NCBI GenBank assembly: GCA_902810745.1
Contig: CADDYW010000022.1
Span: 1-54,982 of the forward strand
Source: Chloroflexota bacterium
GTDB taxonomy: Bacteria > Chloroflexota > UBA6077 > FW602-bin22 > CADDYW01
DNA length: 54,982 nt
Direction of reading: 5' to 3'
The notes under the pieces are model-generated. The model saw only the letters and a program-made list of their open reading frames with translations, had not been told where the DNA came from and did no database searches. This document shows positions 10,177 through 17,338 of the stretch, one piece after another; within the stretch, counting starts at the first letter, position 1; every line of letters starts with the position of its first letter. The position numbers and the translations under genes were made by a program.

Positions 10177-10660
10177 GGCAGTACACACCCCTTTCTCCGG
10201 TCGTCAGCCGACTCGTTCCCGGACGGAACAGCCAATCGCCGTCAGTATGGCCGATGAGAGTTGACGCGACTGTTGCTCGAGGTAAATTCGACGTAACTGA
10301 TCCCTGGGTACGGGGACCAAGCCCGGTCTGCACTCCCCGACCCGAGCGTCCGGTGGCGGCTCTGTCCCTGTTAACGTGCCGGTAACCATACGCAACCCGG
10401 ATTCTAACGTTCGACCGGCATTCTCGAACTACCACTGTATGCCGCGGGGTGCGGATGTGGTCGGTTCTGACCCGAGCGGGTATTTGCAGCCCGTGATTCC
10501 GATGCGGGATGATGATCCACCGATTCGTGGTCGCCACCCCTCACTTTTCATCCGGAAACCGTGTGACATTTCCAGACGGGAGCACTTACCTCGGAAGGTA
10601 GCATCGTGACTACCACTGGGCCCTCGAGGCGAGAGTCTCGAGGCTAATCGGAGGGAAGCA
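10177..10660. other. Intergenic region BON gene / universal stress gene
   Basis: A 484-base divergent gap. Short open frames here have no Shine-Dalgarno and look like noise. A possible plus-strand promoter is TTGACG (10261) with 16-base spacing to TAAATT (10283), about 380 bases before the usp gene. A short inverted repeat just before the usp Shine-Dalgarno is listed separately. Confidence 0.4.
10622..10643 (+). promoter_or_regulatory. Inverted repeat in usp 5' leader
   Basis: CCTCGAG (10622-10628) and CTCGAGG (10637-10643) form a perfect 7-base inverted repeat with an 8-base loop, ending 6 bases before the GGAGGGA Shine-Dalgarno of the universal stress gene. It could be an operator or an RNA hairpin controlling translation. 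No homologous copy precedes the second usp gene. Confidence 0.4.
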
Positions 10661-11596
10661 ATGAGCGGAATAATCCTGGTTCCACTCGACGGATCGGTGC
10701 TCGCCGAGCGCGCCGTGCCGTACGCTCACACCCTGGCAGCCGCGATGGAGGCCGAGATTCTTCTGGTGCGCGCAGTCGAGGTCTCGAGCACGCGGGACGC
10801 GAGACGAGGGGGCGACCTCGCGGAGCGGACACGGGAAGCGCGGACGTACCTGGACGAGATCGCTGCTCGCCTTGGTAATCTCGTTCGGGTAGAGACCGTG
10901 GTACTCGCGGGCGATCCAACGACGGCGATTCTCGGCGAGATAGAGCGAAAACACGTCAGCCTTCTGGTCATGTCAACACACGGAATGGCAGGAATCGGTC
11001 GCTGGATCTACGGGAGCGTGGCCGACCAGGTTATCCGACAGACCGACCTTCCGATCCTGCTGATCCCGGCGCATTGTCAGCTCCGCTGGACCGACACGCA
11101 GCCCCACCGCATCGTCGTTCCGCTCGACGGCTCGAGCTTCGCCGAGGAGGCGCTTGGTCCGGCCTCCGATCTGGCGCAGGCCCTCGGCGCCGAGATTGTT
11201 CTGATGCACGTGATCGTGCCTCCCACGTACACGTACGCCGATGTGACCAGCTACGTGTACTATGATCCATCCGACGACCGCGCCGAGGCGTGCCGTCTGC
11301 TCGAAGACGTCGCCTACGGTCTGCGCGTGCGGGGAATCCGCACTGCCATCCACGATGCGGTTGGCTTTCCGGCAATGGCGATTGCCGAGGCGACGAGCAA
11401 GCTCGGCGGAACACTCATCGCGATGTCGACTCACGGACGTGGTGGCGTGTCTCGCCGGCTGATGGGAAGCGTTGCAACTGGTGTGATCCAGCGCGCAACT
11501 GCACCGGTGCTGATCGTCCGACCACGCCAGATTCGTCGGCACCAGAAAGATTCCCTTCTCGCGGTCGCTAGCGGTCAGCCTGGTCAAGACCGGTGA
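10661..11596 (+). CDS. Tandem UspA universal stress protein
   Basis: Cytosolic protein of 311 residues with two UspA domains (about 1-145 and 147-295). Each starts with the beta1 pattern ILVPLDGS or IVVPLDGS and ends with an ATP-binding loop: STHGMAGIGRWIYGS in the first, STHGRGGVSRRLMGS in the second. Both loops keep the G-x2-G-x9-G-S pattern of ATP-binding Usps, so both halves should bind nucleotide. ATG 10661 follows a strong GGAGGGA Shine-Dalgarno. A second tandem Usp is encoded at 13427-14404, so the region holds two non-adjacent paralogues. The signal or partner cannot be inferred. Confidence 0.93.
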   Translation: MSGIILVPLDGSVLAERAVPYAHTLAAAMEAEILLVRAVEVSSTRDARRGGDLAERTREARTYLDEIAARLGNLVRVETVVLAGDPTTAILGEIERKHVSLLVMSTHGMAGIGRWIYGSVADQVIRQTDLPILLIPAHCQLRWTDTQPHRIVVPLDGSSFAEEALGPASDLAQALGAEIVLMHVIVPPTYTYADVTSYVYYDPSDDRAEACRLLEDVAYGLRVRGIRTAIHDAVGFPAMAIAEATSKLGGTLIAMSTHGRGGVSRRLMGSVATGVIQRATAPVLIVRPRQIRRHQKDSLLAVASGQPGQDR

Positions 11597-11868
11597 TGCA
11601 CGGCCAACCGATCCAGCGGTAGCGAGTGCGCGCGGAGCCTGGAGAGAGATACGCCAGGTACCGCGAATGGAGTGCGCGCTGACACGCCGTATACGCAGCA
11701 TTTACCATCTGAAACCGCTACGTCAACGTCTGAATGATAGAGATCTCCAAGAAAACTTCGCCGGGGGACGATGGCAGGGGAAGCGATCGCAGGTTCAACC
11801 CCTTCACCCGGCGAGGGACGAGGCGGGAGAAGGGCGCGGAGCGGAATTACCGGTTCGAGAGGTGCTCC

Positions 11869-12363
11869 ATGAATGCTCACTCACGTTCTATACCGGGTGT
11901 ACTTTTCATCGCGGTCCTGATTATCGCAGTGGTGATCGCCTGGTACGACGTGTATCTCGGGCTGCTCGCCCAGGCACTGGCGGTGACGGTCGCGGCAGTC
12001 GCCGGGATGATCGTCGTAACTCACGAAAGTCTCGACGCACGCCTCGCCGAGGTCCGATCCTCGCTTGAGCTACTGGACTCGATCACCCCTCCGTTCACGC
12101 CCGCCCAGGTTCGCGTCGTGGCGGAGCGTGGTTCCTGCCCGCTCGGCTTCCGGCCCGGCCAGGTCTTCGCGGTCGATCCGCAGGGCGACATTCTTCCGTC
12201 AGTGTGTCGCGGTGCGTTCACCGCGCTGGAGCCCGCGTTGCGAGGGGTGTCCGACGGTCAGCCCTGGCAGGTCTGCTGCGACTGCCCGATCAAGAACGCG
12301 CGGCTGACCTTCCTGGTTCGGCCGACCGCCCCGGCCCTGATGAGGGGTGCCGTTCCAGCCTAG
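11869..12363 (+). CDS. TIGR04076-like Cys-rich membrane protein
   Basis: Protein of 164 residues. Two hydrophobic segments (about 8-27 and 32-50) precede a cytosolic or exported domain containing RGSCPLGFRPGQVF, then PSVCRGAFTALEP and a terminal VCCDCP. This spacing of Cys, Gly and Pro resembles the small TIGR04076 family (uncharacterised, often a stand-alone domain), here with an added transmembrane hairpin. Metal or redox chemistry by the Cys residues is inference. The start at 11869 has GAGAGGTG 5 bases upstream; an upstream in-frame ATG at 11734 would add a basic low-complexity stretch overlapping repeat-like DNA and is not favoured. A dispersed palindromic repeat starts 14 bases after the stop codon. 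Confidence 0.7.
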   Translation: MNAHSRSIPGVLFIAVLIIAVVIAWYDVYLGLLAQALAVTVAAVAGMIVVTHESLDARLAEVRSSLELLDSITPPFTPAQVRVVAERGSCPLGFRPGQVFAVDPQGDILPSVCRGAFTALEPALRGVSDGQPWQVCCDCPIKNARLTFLVRPTAPALMRGAVPA

Positions 12364-12376
12364 GGCACCCGGTCGT

Positions 12377-12536
12377 ATGAATAAGCCGCCAGCCGTCCAA
12401 TCCTCTCACCTGGTGGGAGAGAGTGAGGGTGAGGGCCGGAGGTATCGCGCGGCGCGGCGGATTCAGGCCCTCACCCCGGCCCTGTCCCAGAAGGAAAGGG
12501 AGCTCGCCGCCTCCCCGGCACCTCAACCTGTCTGCT
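12377..12536. repeat. Dispersed palindromic repeat, copy A
   Basis: A 160-base intergenic element that aligns along its whole length (roughly two thirds identical by eye) with 49561-49719. Both begin ATGAATA-CGCC, share GAGAGAGTGAGGGTGA, and end near CGCCTCCCCGGCA-CTCAACCT-TCTGC. Internally GGTGAGGGC and GCCCTCACC form an inverted repeat, so the unit can fold as a long imperfect hairpin. It looks like a REP- or MITE-like non-coding repeat. A weaker, degenerate fragment may lie at about 11790-11850. Confidence 0.75.
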
Positions 12537-12590
12537 CGACGCTGTAGCCGGGATCCTCCTCTCGGATGGGCGATGGATCTGGCTCGGCCC

Positions 12591-13301
12591 TCAGGCGCCA
12601 AGCTGACTCACGAGCCGGGCAAGACCGTATGCAGCCGCGGCTGCGGCACCTCCAACCGTTACCGTCTGGACCGCGCCTCTCAGTGGCGAGACACCAGTTA
12701 CGTGGGCCTTGATCGCGCCAAAGGCCACGAGTACGGCCAGAGTAACCACCGCGCTGGTGACGAGCGCGGTCGTAACCGGTAGGCCCAGGATGTACGGTGC
12801 AAGGGGCACGAGCCCTCCCGCGACGTATGAAAGACCGATCGTCAGCGCGCTCGATAATGCACGCTTCGGATTGGGTTCCTCCAGCCCCAGCTCTTCCCGC
12901 ATCATAAAGCGCACCCAGACGTCTGGGTTGGCCTCGATGGACCTAACGGCGGTATCAAGCGGCGCACCAGACAAGCCGTAATTTTCAAAGATCTCGCGTA
13001 CCTCGCGTGACTCTGCCTCCGGGAAGTCCTGAACCTCGCGCCACTCGCGCTCGAGCTCGGCTCGATAGCTATCGGCCTCGCTCTTCGCGGCCAGGTACCC
13101 GCCAAGTCCCATTGCAATCGATCCTGCCGCCACCTCTGCAAGGCCCGCGATTGTGACGACGAAGCTGCTCCCGACGGCACCGGAAAGACCCGCGGCTAGA
13201 GCGAACGGAACGGTCAGGCCATCGGACATGCCGATGACGATGTCGCGGACGACCGCGCTTCCGGTAAAGTGCGTCTCGAGGTGAGTGGTCCGCGGATACA
13301 T
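12591..13301 (-). CDS. VIT1/CCC1-family iron/manganese transporter
   Basis: Membrane protein of 236 residues. The N-terminal RDIVIGMSDGLTVPFALAAGL and the following helix with GLAEVAAGSIAMGLGGYLAAKSE are signatures of VIT1/CCC1 transporters, which move Fe2+ or Mn2+ out of the cytosol. A charged cytosolic stretch rich in Glu (about 75-145, with RELEREW- and REEL-type segments) matches the metal-binding domain of the family; three more helices follow (about 150-235). ATG 13301 has GGGAGGG 6 bases upstream. It lies downstream of the second tandem usp gene on the same strand, 125 bases away. Which metal is carried is not decidable here. Confidence 0.9.
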   Translation of the reverse strand: MYPRTTHLETHFTGSAVVRDIVIGMSDGLTVPFALAAGLSGAVGSSFVVTIAGLAEVAAGSIAMGLGGYLAAKSEADSYRAELEREWREVQDFPEAESREVREIFENYGLSGAPLDTAVRSIEANPDVWVRFMMREELGLEEPNPKRALSSALTIGLSYVAGGLVPLAPYILGLPVTTALVTSAVVTLAVLVAFGAIKAHVTGVSPLRGAVQTVTVGGAAAAAAYGLARLVSQLGA

Positions 13302-13426
13302 TCGTCCCTCCCCGCTCTTGCATTCCCTCGCAAAATACCTGCCTTCTCGGAGATCCGCCCCCTTTCCCGGCTTCCTCGCGAGCTCGGATTCTCGAGGAAA
13401 GAGGATCGAGTCGCACGGAGATGCGC

Positions 13427-14404
13427 TCAGGAGAGCGCCTGATCCGATCGGCCCGGACGAACCAGCATGACCGGTAAGCTTCCGCGGTGCAGCACCTCGA
13501 GCGCGACACTCCCCAGGAGAGCACGAGATGCTCCACCACGCCCGTGCGTCGCCATGACCACCAGGTCGGCGTTGCTCTCAGCAGCCGCGGCGATGATTCC
13601 GCTCGCGGGACGAGCCGCGTGAACAATCGTGACCACGCGGAGACCTTGCTGCCTCCACGTCGTGGCAACAGTCTCGAGATACTGCTCGGCGGTTTGCTCG
13701 TCGCCCTCGTCGTCGTCGGCACTCTGGTGCGCGTCCAGGGTCGGGGGATTAGCGATCTCCTCCACCCTCCGGGCAGGAACAGCACGAACAAGCACCATCT
13801 CGGCCGACAGCAGGTGTGCCAGCTCGCCCGCCCGTGGGAGAGCCGCTTCCGCCAGTCGCGAACCGTCGAGCGGTACGAGAATGCGTCCGATAGCAACCGA
13901 TCTTGCCAGCGCGCAGTTCTCTTTCCACACCCGGACGAGCAGGACGGGAACCGGGCTCACCGCGAGTACCTGCTCCGCGACGCTTCCAAAGATCCACCGC
14001 CCGAGCCCAGAGCGACCGTGTGTCGACAGCGCGATCAAGTCAGCGTGACGGAAACCTGCCTCCTCGACGATGATGTCTGCCGCGTCGCCCGCTACGACGG
14101 AGGTCTGGCATCTGAGGCCGTGCTGTCCTAGTCGGCGCGCCACGCTATCGAGATAGGCCTCGGCTTCGTGGACCTCAGCCCGCGTCGCGACGTGCGACGC
14201 TTCCGGATTGCTTAACGGCATCGCCGCCATGTACGGAAGCAGCTGAGGATTCGTCTCGTGCAACGGCTCCAGGGTTTCACCCGTGCGCACCGCGCGGAGC
14301 AGGATGACGTCGGCGCTGGCCGCTCGCCCGATCGCCTCGACGTACGGTAAGGATGACTCCGCCAGGATTGATCCGTCCAGTCCGACGAGAATTCGCGCGA
14401 TCAC
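13427..14404 (-). CDS. Tandem UspA universal stress protein
   Basis: A 325-residue protein with two UspA domains. The first begins IARILVGLDGS and ends STHGRSGLGRWIFGS; the second begins IGRILVPLDGS and ends ATHGRGGASRALLGS, so both keep the ATP-binding glycine loop. The inter-beta region of domain 2 carries an acidic insert (DDDEGDEQ). The start is taken as GTG 14404 because AGGAGG lies 7 bases upstream and the Usp fold starts at once; the longer frame to 14557 has no homology-like content. It is a paralogue of the protein at 10661-11596 on the opposite strand, and lies upstream of the VIT-type transporter, possibly in the same transcript. Confidence 0.93.
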   Translation of the reverse strand: MIARILVGLDGSILAESSLPYVEAIGRAASADVILLRAVRTGETLEPLHETNPQLLPYMAAMPLSNPEASHVATRAEVHEAEAYLDSVARRLGQHGLRCQTSVVAGDAADIIVEEAGFRHADLIALSTHGRSGLGRWIFGSVAEQVLAVSPVPVLLVRVWKENCALARSVAIGRILVPLDGSRLAEAALPRAGELAHLLSAEMVLVRAVPARRVEEIANPPTLDAHQSADDDEGDEQTAEQYLETVATTWRQQGLRVVTIVHAARPASGIIAAAAESNADLVVMATHGRGGASRALLGSVALEVLHRGSLPVMLVRPGRSDQALS

Positions 14405-14643
14405 GAGAGCCTCCTGGGACCGTCTGGCTCTACCACCTGTCTGAGCCCAGCGGGCGGAGTCCCGAGGGTACGAGACCCGTGTACCAACCGATGCAGTCCT
14501 GGAGACCCTGCGGAGGCCCGCGGGTGCAGGCAGCGGCCTAATGGTCGAGTTCACCATACGAAACCCGGCCTGACCGCTGCCTGAAAAACCTCACGCGACT
14601 CCTGATAGACGCATGAAAAGGTCGGGGAAGTCAGGGGAAAGAG

Positions 14644-14678
14644 TCGCGGGGAGCATGCCGCGGCGATGCTCCCCGCGA
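14644..14678 (-). terminator. Rho-independent-like terminator after M24 peptidase gene
   Basis: A perfect 13-base stem (14644-14656 with 14666-14678, TCGCGGGGAGCAT / ATGCTCCCCGCGA) with a 9-base loop, 31 bases past the stop of the M24 peptidase gene. On the minus strand it is followed by CTCTTTCCCC, an imperfect U tract. It separates this gene from the downstream usp gene. Confidence 0.65.
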
Positions 14679-14709
14679 AGGTGGTCTGGCGCTGCCGTGT
14701 GGTCTCTGA

Positions 14710-15840
14710 TCAGTCGGAGATCTGCCAGTCTCGACCGAGATCACCCATGCCTTCGTAGCCGTCGGGCGTCACCGCGACGACGTCTTCGATCTTCACGTGG
14801 CCGACGGAAGGCTCGAGAAACTCGGTCTCGATCGAGAGGACCATGCCAGCCTCGAGCGTCCGGGTACTCCCCTTGGCGATCATTGGCTGCTCGTGAGAGA
14901 CCATGCCGATGCCGTGAGCGACGAACCGTCCCAGGTTCGCGTGGGGAAGGCGACGAAGTGCGTTCTCGCCCTCCACGGCAAGGTCACCGTACGGCGTTCC
15001 CGGGCGAATGAAGCGGCGAATCTGGTTCTGGAGCTCGAGACACTCCGCGTGGAGCTCTCGCGCCAGCGATGATGGCTCCCCACGGCATCCCATGCGGCAG
15101 ATATCGGCGAGATAGTCGCCAATCTCGCCGCCGCAGTCCAGATGAAGGACCCTGCCACGGTCCCAGGTCATCGACGATGGAGCACGAAGATAGCTTGGAC
15201 CGGCGCAGGTGAACGACCAGAGGAACTCGACGCCGCGATCTGCCATCTGGTGTGCGACGACTGCCGAGAGATCGCGCGTCGTGACGCCATCGTGACCGAC
15301 ACGAAACGCCGCGACGATGGACTCGGCGACGTAGTTTGCCACGGTGCGCATGGTCGATAGCTCGGCCTCGGTCTTGATCGCACGCAGCTCGTGCAGCACG
15401 TTCGTCACATCGACGAATCGCGCGTGAGGAAGCTCGCTCTGCAGCGTGACGAAGCTGTCCGCGGGCAAGAATGGAAGCTCTACTCCGATTGTTGCGGATT
15501 CGGCTACCCGACTTCTGACCTGAGCAGCCGCAGCCCGGGCAGATTGAGTCGTCGTCCCACCGCTGAGATCGACGGACGGGAGCCACGTGGGCATCGCTTC
15601 GAGCTGGCGCCTCTCGCTCGCTCCCCCGACGTAGAACGCGGACTCGAGTCGTCCCCGTGGGATGCCGACGAATGCGACGTACTGGCTGCTGCCACCACGC
15701 GGGGCGAGTGCGTGGAAGTGATCGTAGTACCCGCCGCTGAGGTAGCGAACGTTGTGTCGACTCGTCGCCAGGACCAGATCGATGCCAGCCTGTTCCAGGA
15801 GGTGATTCAGCTTCGCACTGTCGAACGGGACTGATGGCAT
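14710..15840 (-). CDS. M24-family metallopeptidase (Xaa-Pro peptidase-like)
   Basis: Cytosolic dinuclear-metal peptidase or creatinase-like protein of 376 residues. The N-terminal domain (about 1-140) resembles the creatinase N-domain; the C-terminal pita-bread domain shows metal ligands in LDCGG (Asp), YLADICRMG (Asp), VAHGIGM (His), SIETEF (Glu) and VKIEDVV (Glu). All five ligands are present, so it should be active on Xaa-Pro or a related amide bond; the exact substrate is unknown. The start at 15840 is supported by AAAAAGGAG 8 bases upstream. It is followed by a strong hairpin terminator, and a promoter-like sequence sits in the 52-base gap from the upstream glycosyltransferase gene, so it may be its own unit. 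Confidence 0.9.
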   Translation of the reverse strand: MPSVPFDSAKLNHLLEQAGIDLVLATSRHNVRYLSGGYYDHFHALAPRGGSSQYVAFVGIPRGRLESAFYVGGASERRQLEAMPTWLPSVDLSGGTTTQSARAAAAQVRSRVAESATIGVELPFLPADSFVTLQSELPHARFVDVTNVLHELRAIKTEAELSTMRTVANYVAESIVAAFRVGHDGVTTRDLSAVVAHQMADRGVEFLWSFTCAGPSYLRAPSSMTWDRGRVLHLDCGGEIGDYLADICRMGCRGEPSSLARELHAECLELQNQIRRFIRPGTPYGDLAVEGENALRRLPHANLGRFVAHGIGMVSHEQPMIAKGSTRTLEAGMVLSIETEFLEPSVGHVKIEDVVAVTPDGYEGMGDLGRDWQISD

Positions 15841-15863
15841 GGCCGCACTCCTTTTTGAGAGCT

Positions 15864-15892
15864 ATGCTAGACCAACAGTGCCCATTCGGCAA
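15864..15892 (-). promoter_or_regulatory. Putative promoter of M24 peptidase gene
   Basis: On the minus strand TTGCCG (15892-15887) and TAGCAT (15869-15864) are 17 bases apart, each matching 4 of 6 consensus positions. The site lies between the glycosyltransferase stop codon and the peptidase Shine-Dalgarno. Confidence 0.4.
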
Positions 15893-16930
15893 TCAGCAGG
15901 CTGCGGAAAGATTCACCGTGCGCTCGTAGGCTCGTTCGTACGCGTCGACCATGGCCGGTATCGAAAACCGCGTCTGTACGTGCGCTCGGCAGGCGGCCCG
16001 ATCGAGTGTCGATACCAGATTCACCCGAGCGCACAGCGCGCTGACGTCCGCGCAGAGGAAGCCAGTGACACCGTCGACGACGATCTCCGGTGCGGCACCC
16101 GCGGGATAGGCCAGCACCGGCGTGCCGGTCGCCATCGCCTCGGCGAGGACCAGACCGAATGGCTCCGGCCAGCGCAGGGGACAAAGAGCTGCGACTGCTC
16201 CGGCAAGGAGTCGACGCTTGTCGTCTTCGTTCAGCTCGCCAAGGAACTCGATGAGAGGTGGTCGCATGCGCGGGCGCAGCACATCGTCGACATAATCTCG
16301 CTCCCAGTCGTTGATCTTGGCGGCGATTTTCAAGGGAATCGCGGTTCGCTCGGCAACCTCGATCGCGTCGAGAGGTCCCTTCTCCGGCGACAGGCGCCCG
16401 ACGAATACAAGGTAGTCACCGGGCGTGGGGGAGAAGGGAAAATCGTCGATCGGGATCCCGTTGTAGGCGACGCCAACGCATCGCCCGCCGGGAAGCTGCC
16501 GTCGATGGCTCTCGCTCAGAGCCGTCACCGGTGCGTCGGGATAAGCCCGCAGCAGCGCCCGATTCTCTGGCGAATCCGGCGAGTTGTGGTTGGTCGAGAG
16601 GGTCGGCGTCGAGGTCAGGTGCGCAAAGGGCAAGGCTCGGAAGTCGCAGTGCGAATGGATCAGATCAAACGCGCGCGCCTGCTGATAGGCCAGACCAAGC
16701 TGCAGCAGGTGATAGGCGATCGGATCCTGCAATCGAGAGCAGCCTCGGAGCGCGGCGGGACAGACCGGGACCAGCCGTGCCGACGTTCGAGAGTCGCCGC
16801 TCGCGAACAGGGTGACGTCGTGTCCGCGACGAACGAGCTCCTCGGTCAGATGAAAGACTACTCGCTCCGTGCCGCCGTAGCCAACTGGTGGCACGCTCTC
16901 GTACAGGGGCGCCAACATCGCGATTCGCAC
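15893..16930 (-). CDS. GT4-family glycosyltransferase
   Basis: GT-B fold glycosyltransferase of 345 residues. The N-terminal half has the glycine loop VGYGGTERVV (about 16-25) and HSHCDF; the C-terminal half has VGRLSPEKGP and the donor-binding EPFGLVLAEAMATGTPV segment with the E-x7-E motif of GT4. It should transfer a sugar from a nucleotide-sugar to a glycan, lipid or small molecule; neither donor nor acceptor can be told. GTG 16930 is preferred because GAGGG lies about 6 bases upstream; an ATG four codons later is possible. It stands alone rather than in a polysaccharide cluster, between the small Cys-rich gene and the M24 peptidase gene. Confidence 0.9.
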   Translation of the reverse strand: MRIAMLAPLYESVPPVGYGGTERVVFHLTEELVRRGHDVTLFASGDSRTSARLVPVCPAALRGCSRLQDPIAYHLLQLGLAYQQARAFDLIHSHCDFRALPFAHLTSTPTLSTNHNSPDSPENRALLRAYPDAPVTALSESHRRQLPGGRCVGVAYNGIPIDDFPFSPTPGDYLVFVGRLSPEKGPLDAIEVAERTAIPLKIAAKINDWERDYVDDVLRPRMRPPLIEFLGELNEDDKRRLLAGAVAALCPLRWPEPFGLVLAEAMATGTPVLAYPAGAAPEIVVDGVTGFLCADVSALCARVNLVSTLDRAACRAHVQTRFSIPAMVDAYERAYERTVNLSAAC

Positions 16931-17037
16931 GTGCGTCCCTCTTGCTCAAGAGGCGGCCCTCCCGGCAGCTGAGCGATGGTTCAGGAAGCACGGATGGCCG
17001 TCCGAGGAGATGACGGCAACTTTCAGACCAGAAGTGA

Positions 17038-17253
17038 TCAGGAGACGCTGGTGACGGCAGCCTTCGCCGTCTTTCGAGTCTTGAATCGCCAGCAACCGTT
17101 GCGGCTCTTCATGCAGAGGTCCTGCTCTTCGCGGGTCTCCGGGGGCATATCGAGCAGGCAGATGCAACGGTAGAGTGCGCCCTCCACCTGCCAGTCTTCT
17201 CGATAAAATGGACACGCGGTGCGGTGGCGGCGCCAGTTGATGTTATCGTTAAT
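17038..17253 (-). CDS. Small Cys-rich protein, probable ATT start
   Basis: A 71-residue basic protein with six Cys: residues 14 (TACPFYREDW), 30 and 32 (YRCICLLD), 47 (EEQDLCMKS) and 54 (NGCW), with one pair CxC; the recount gives five clear Cys in these segments. I do not recognise the family. The frame is closed upstream by TGA, and no ATG, GTG or TTG occurs before codon 23. However AAGGAG (17266-17261) sits 7 bases before ATT 17253, and a strong promoter lies 49 bases further up, so an ATT start is the best reading; GTG at codon 23 would cut off the first Cys. A 7-codon mini-frame (ATG 17272) spans the Shine-Dalgarno and its TAA overlaps the ATT. Zinc or iron-sulfur binding is only a guess. 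Confidence 0.65.
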   Translation of the reverse strand: MNDNINWRRHRTACPFYREDWQVEGALYRCICLLDMPPETREEQDLCMKSRNGCWRFKTRKTAKAAVTSVS

Positions 17254-17306
17254 GACTGAGCTCCTTTCTCATCGTTGGCGGGCTAACTGGACGCGGAAAC
17301 GATAAC
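17242..17306 (-). promoter_or_regulatory. Inverted repeat spanning leader and start of small Cys-rich gene
   Basis: AACGATAAC at 17298-17306 (plus strand) and its exact complement GTTATCGTT at 17242-17250 form a 9-base inverted repeat with 47 bases between the arms. One arm is at the predicted transcription start, the other covers codons 2-4. The Shine-Dalgarno and ATT lie in the loop. It could be an RNA fold gating translation or two operator half-sites. Confidence 0.45.
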
Positions 17307-17308
17307 CG

Positions 17309-17338
17309 ATTGTACCACTGCCGGGGAAACAGTTTCAA
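17309..17338 (-). promoter_or_regulatory. Promoter of small Cys-rich gene
   Basis: Minus-strand TTGAAA (17338-17333) and TACAAT (17314-17309) with 18-base spacing, each 5 of 6 matches to the sigma-70 consensus. The -35 overlaps the stop codon of the nnr gene. Transcription should start near 17302. Confidence 0.7.

Noticed and set aside
10376..10609. 77-residue frame before the usp gene
   Set aside because: No Shine-Dalgarno, no motif, and it overlaps the presumed regulatory region.
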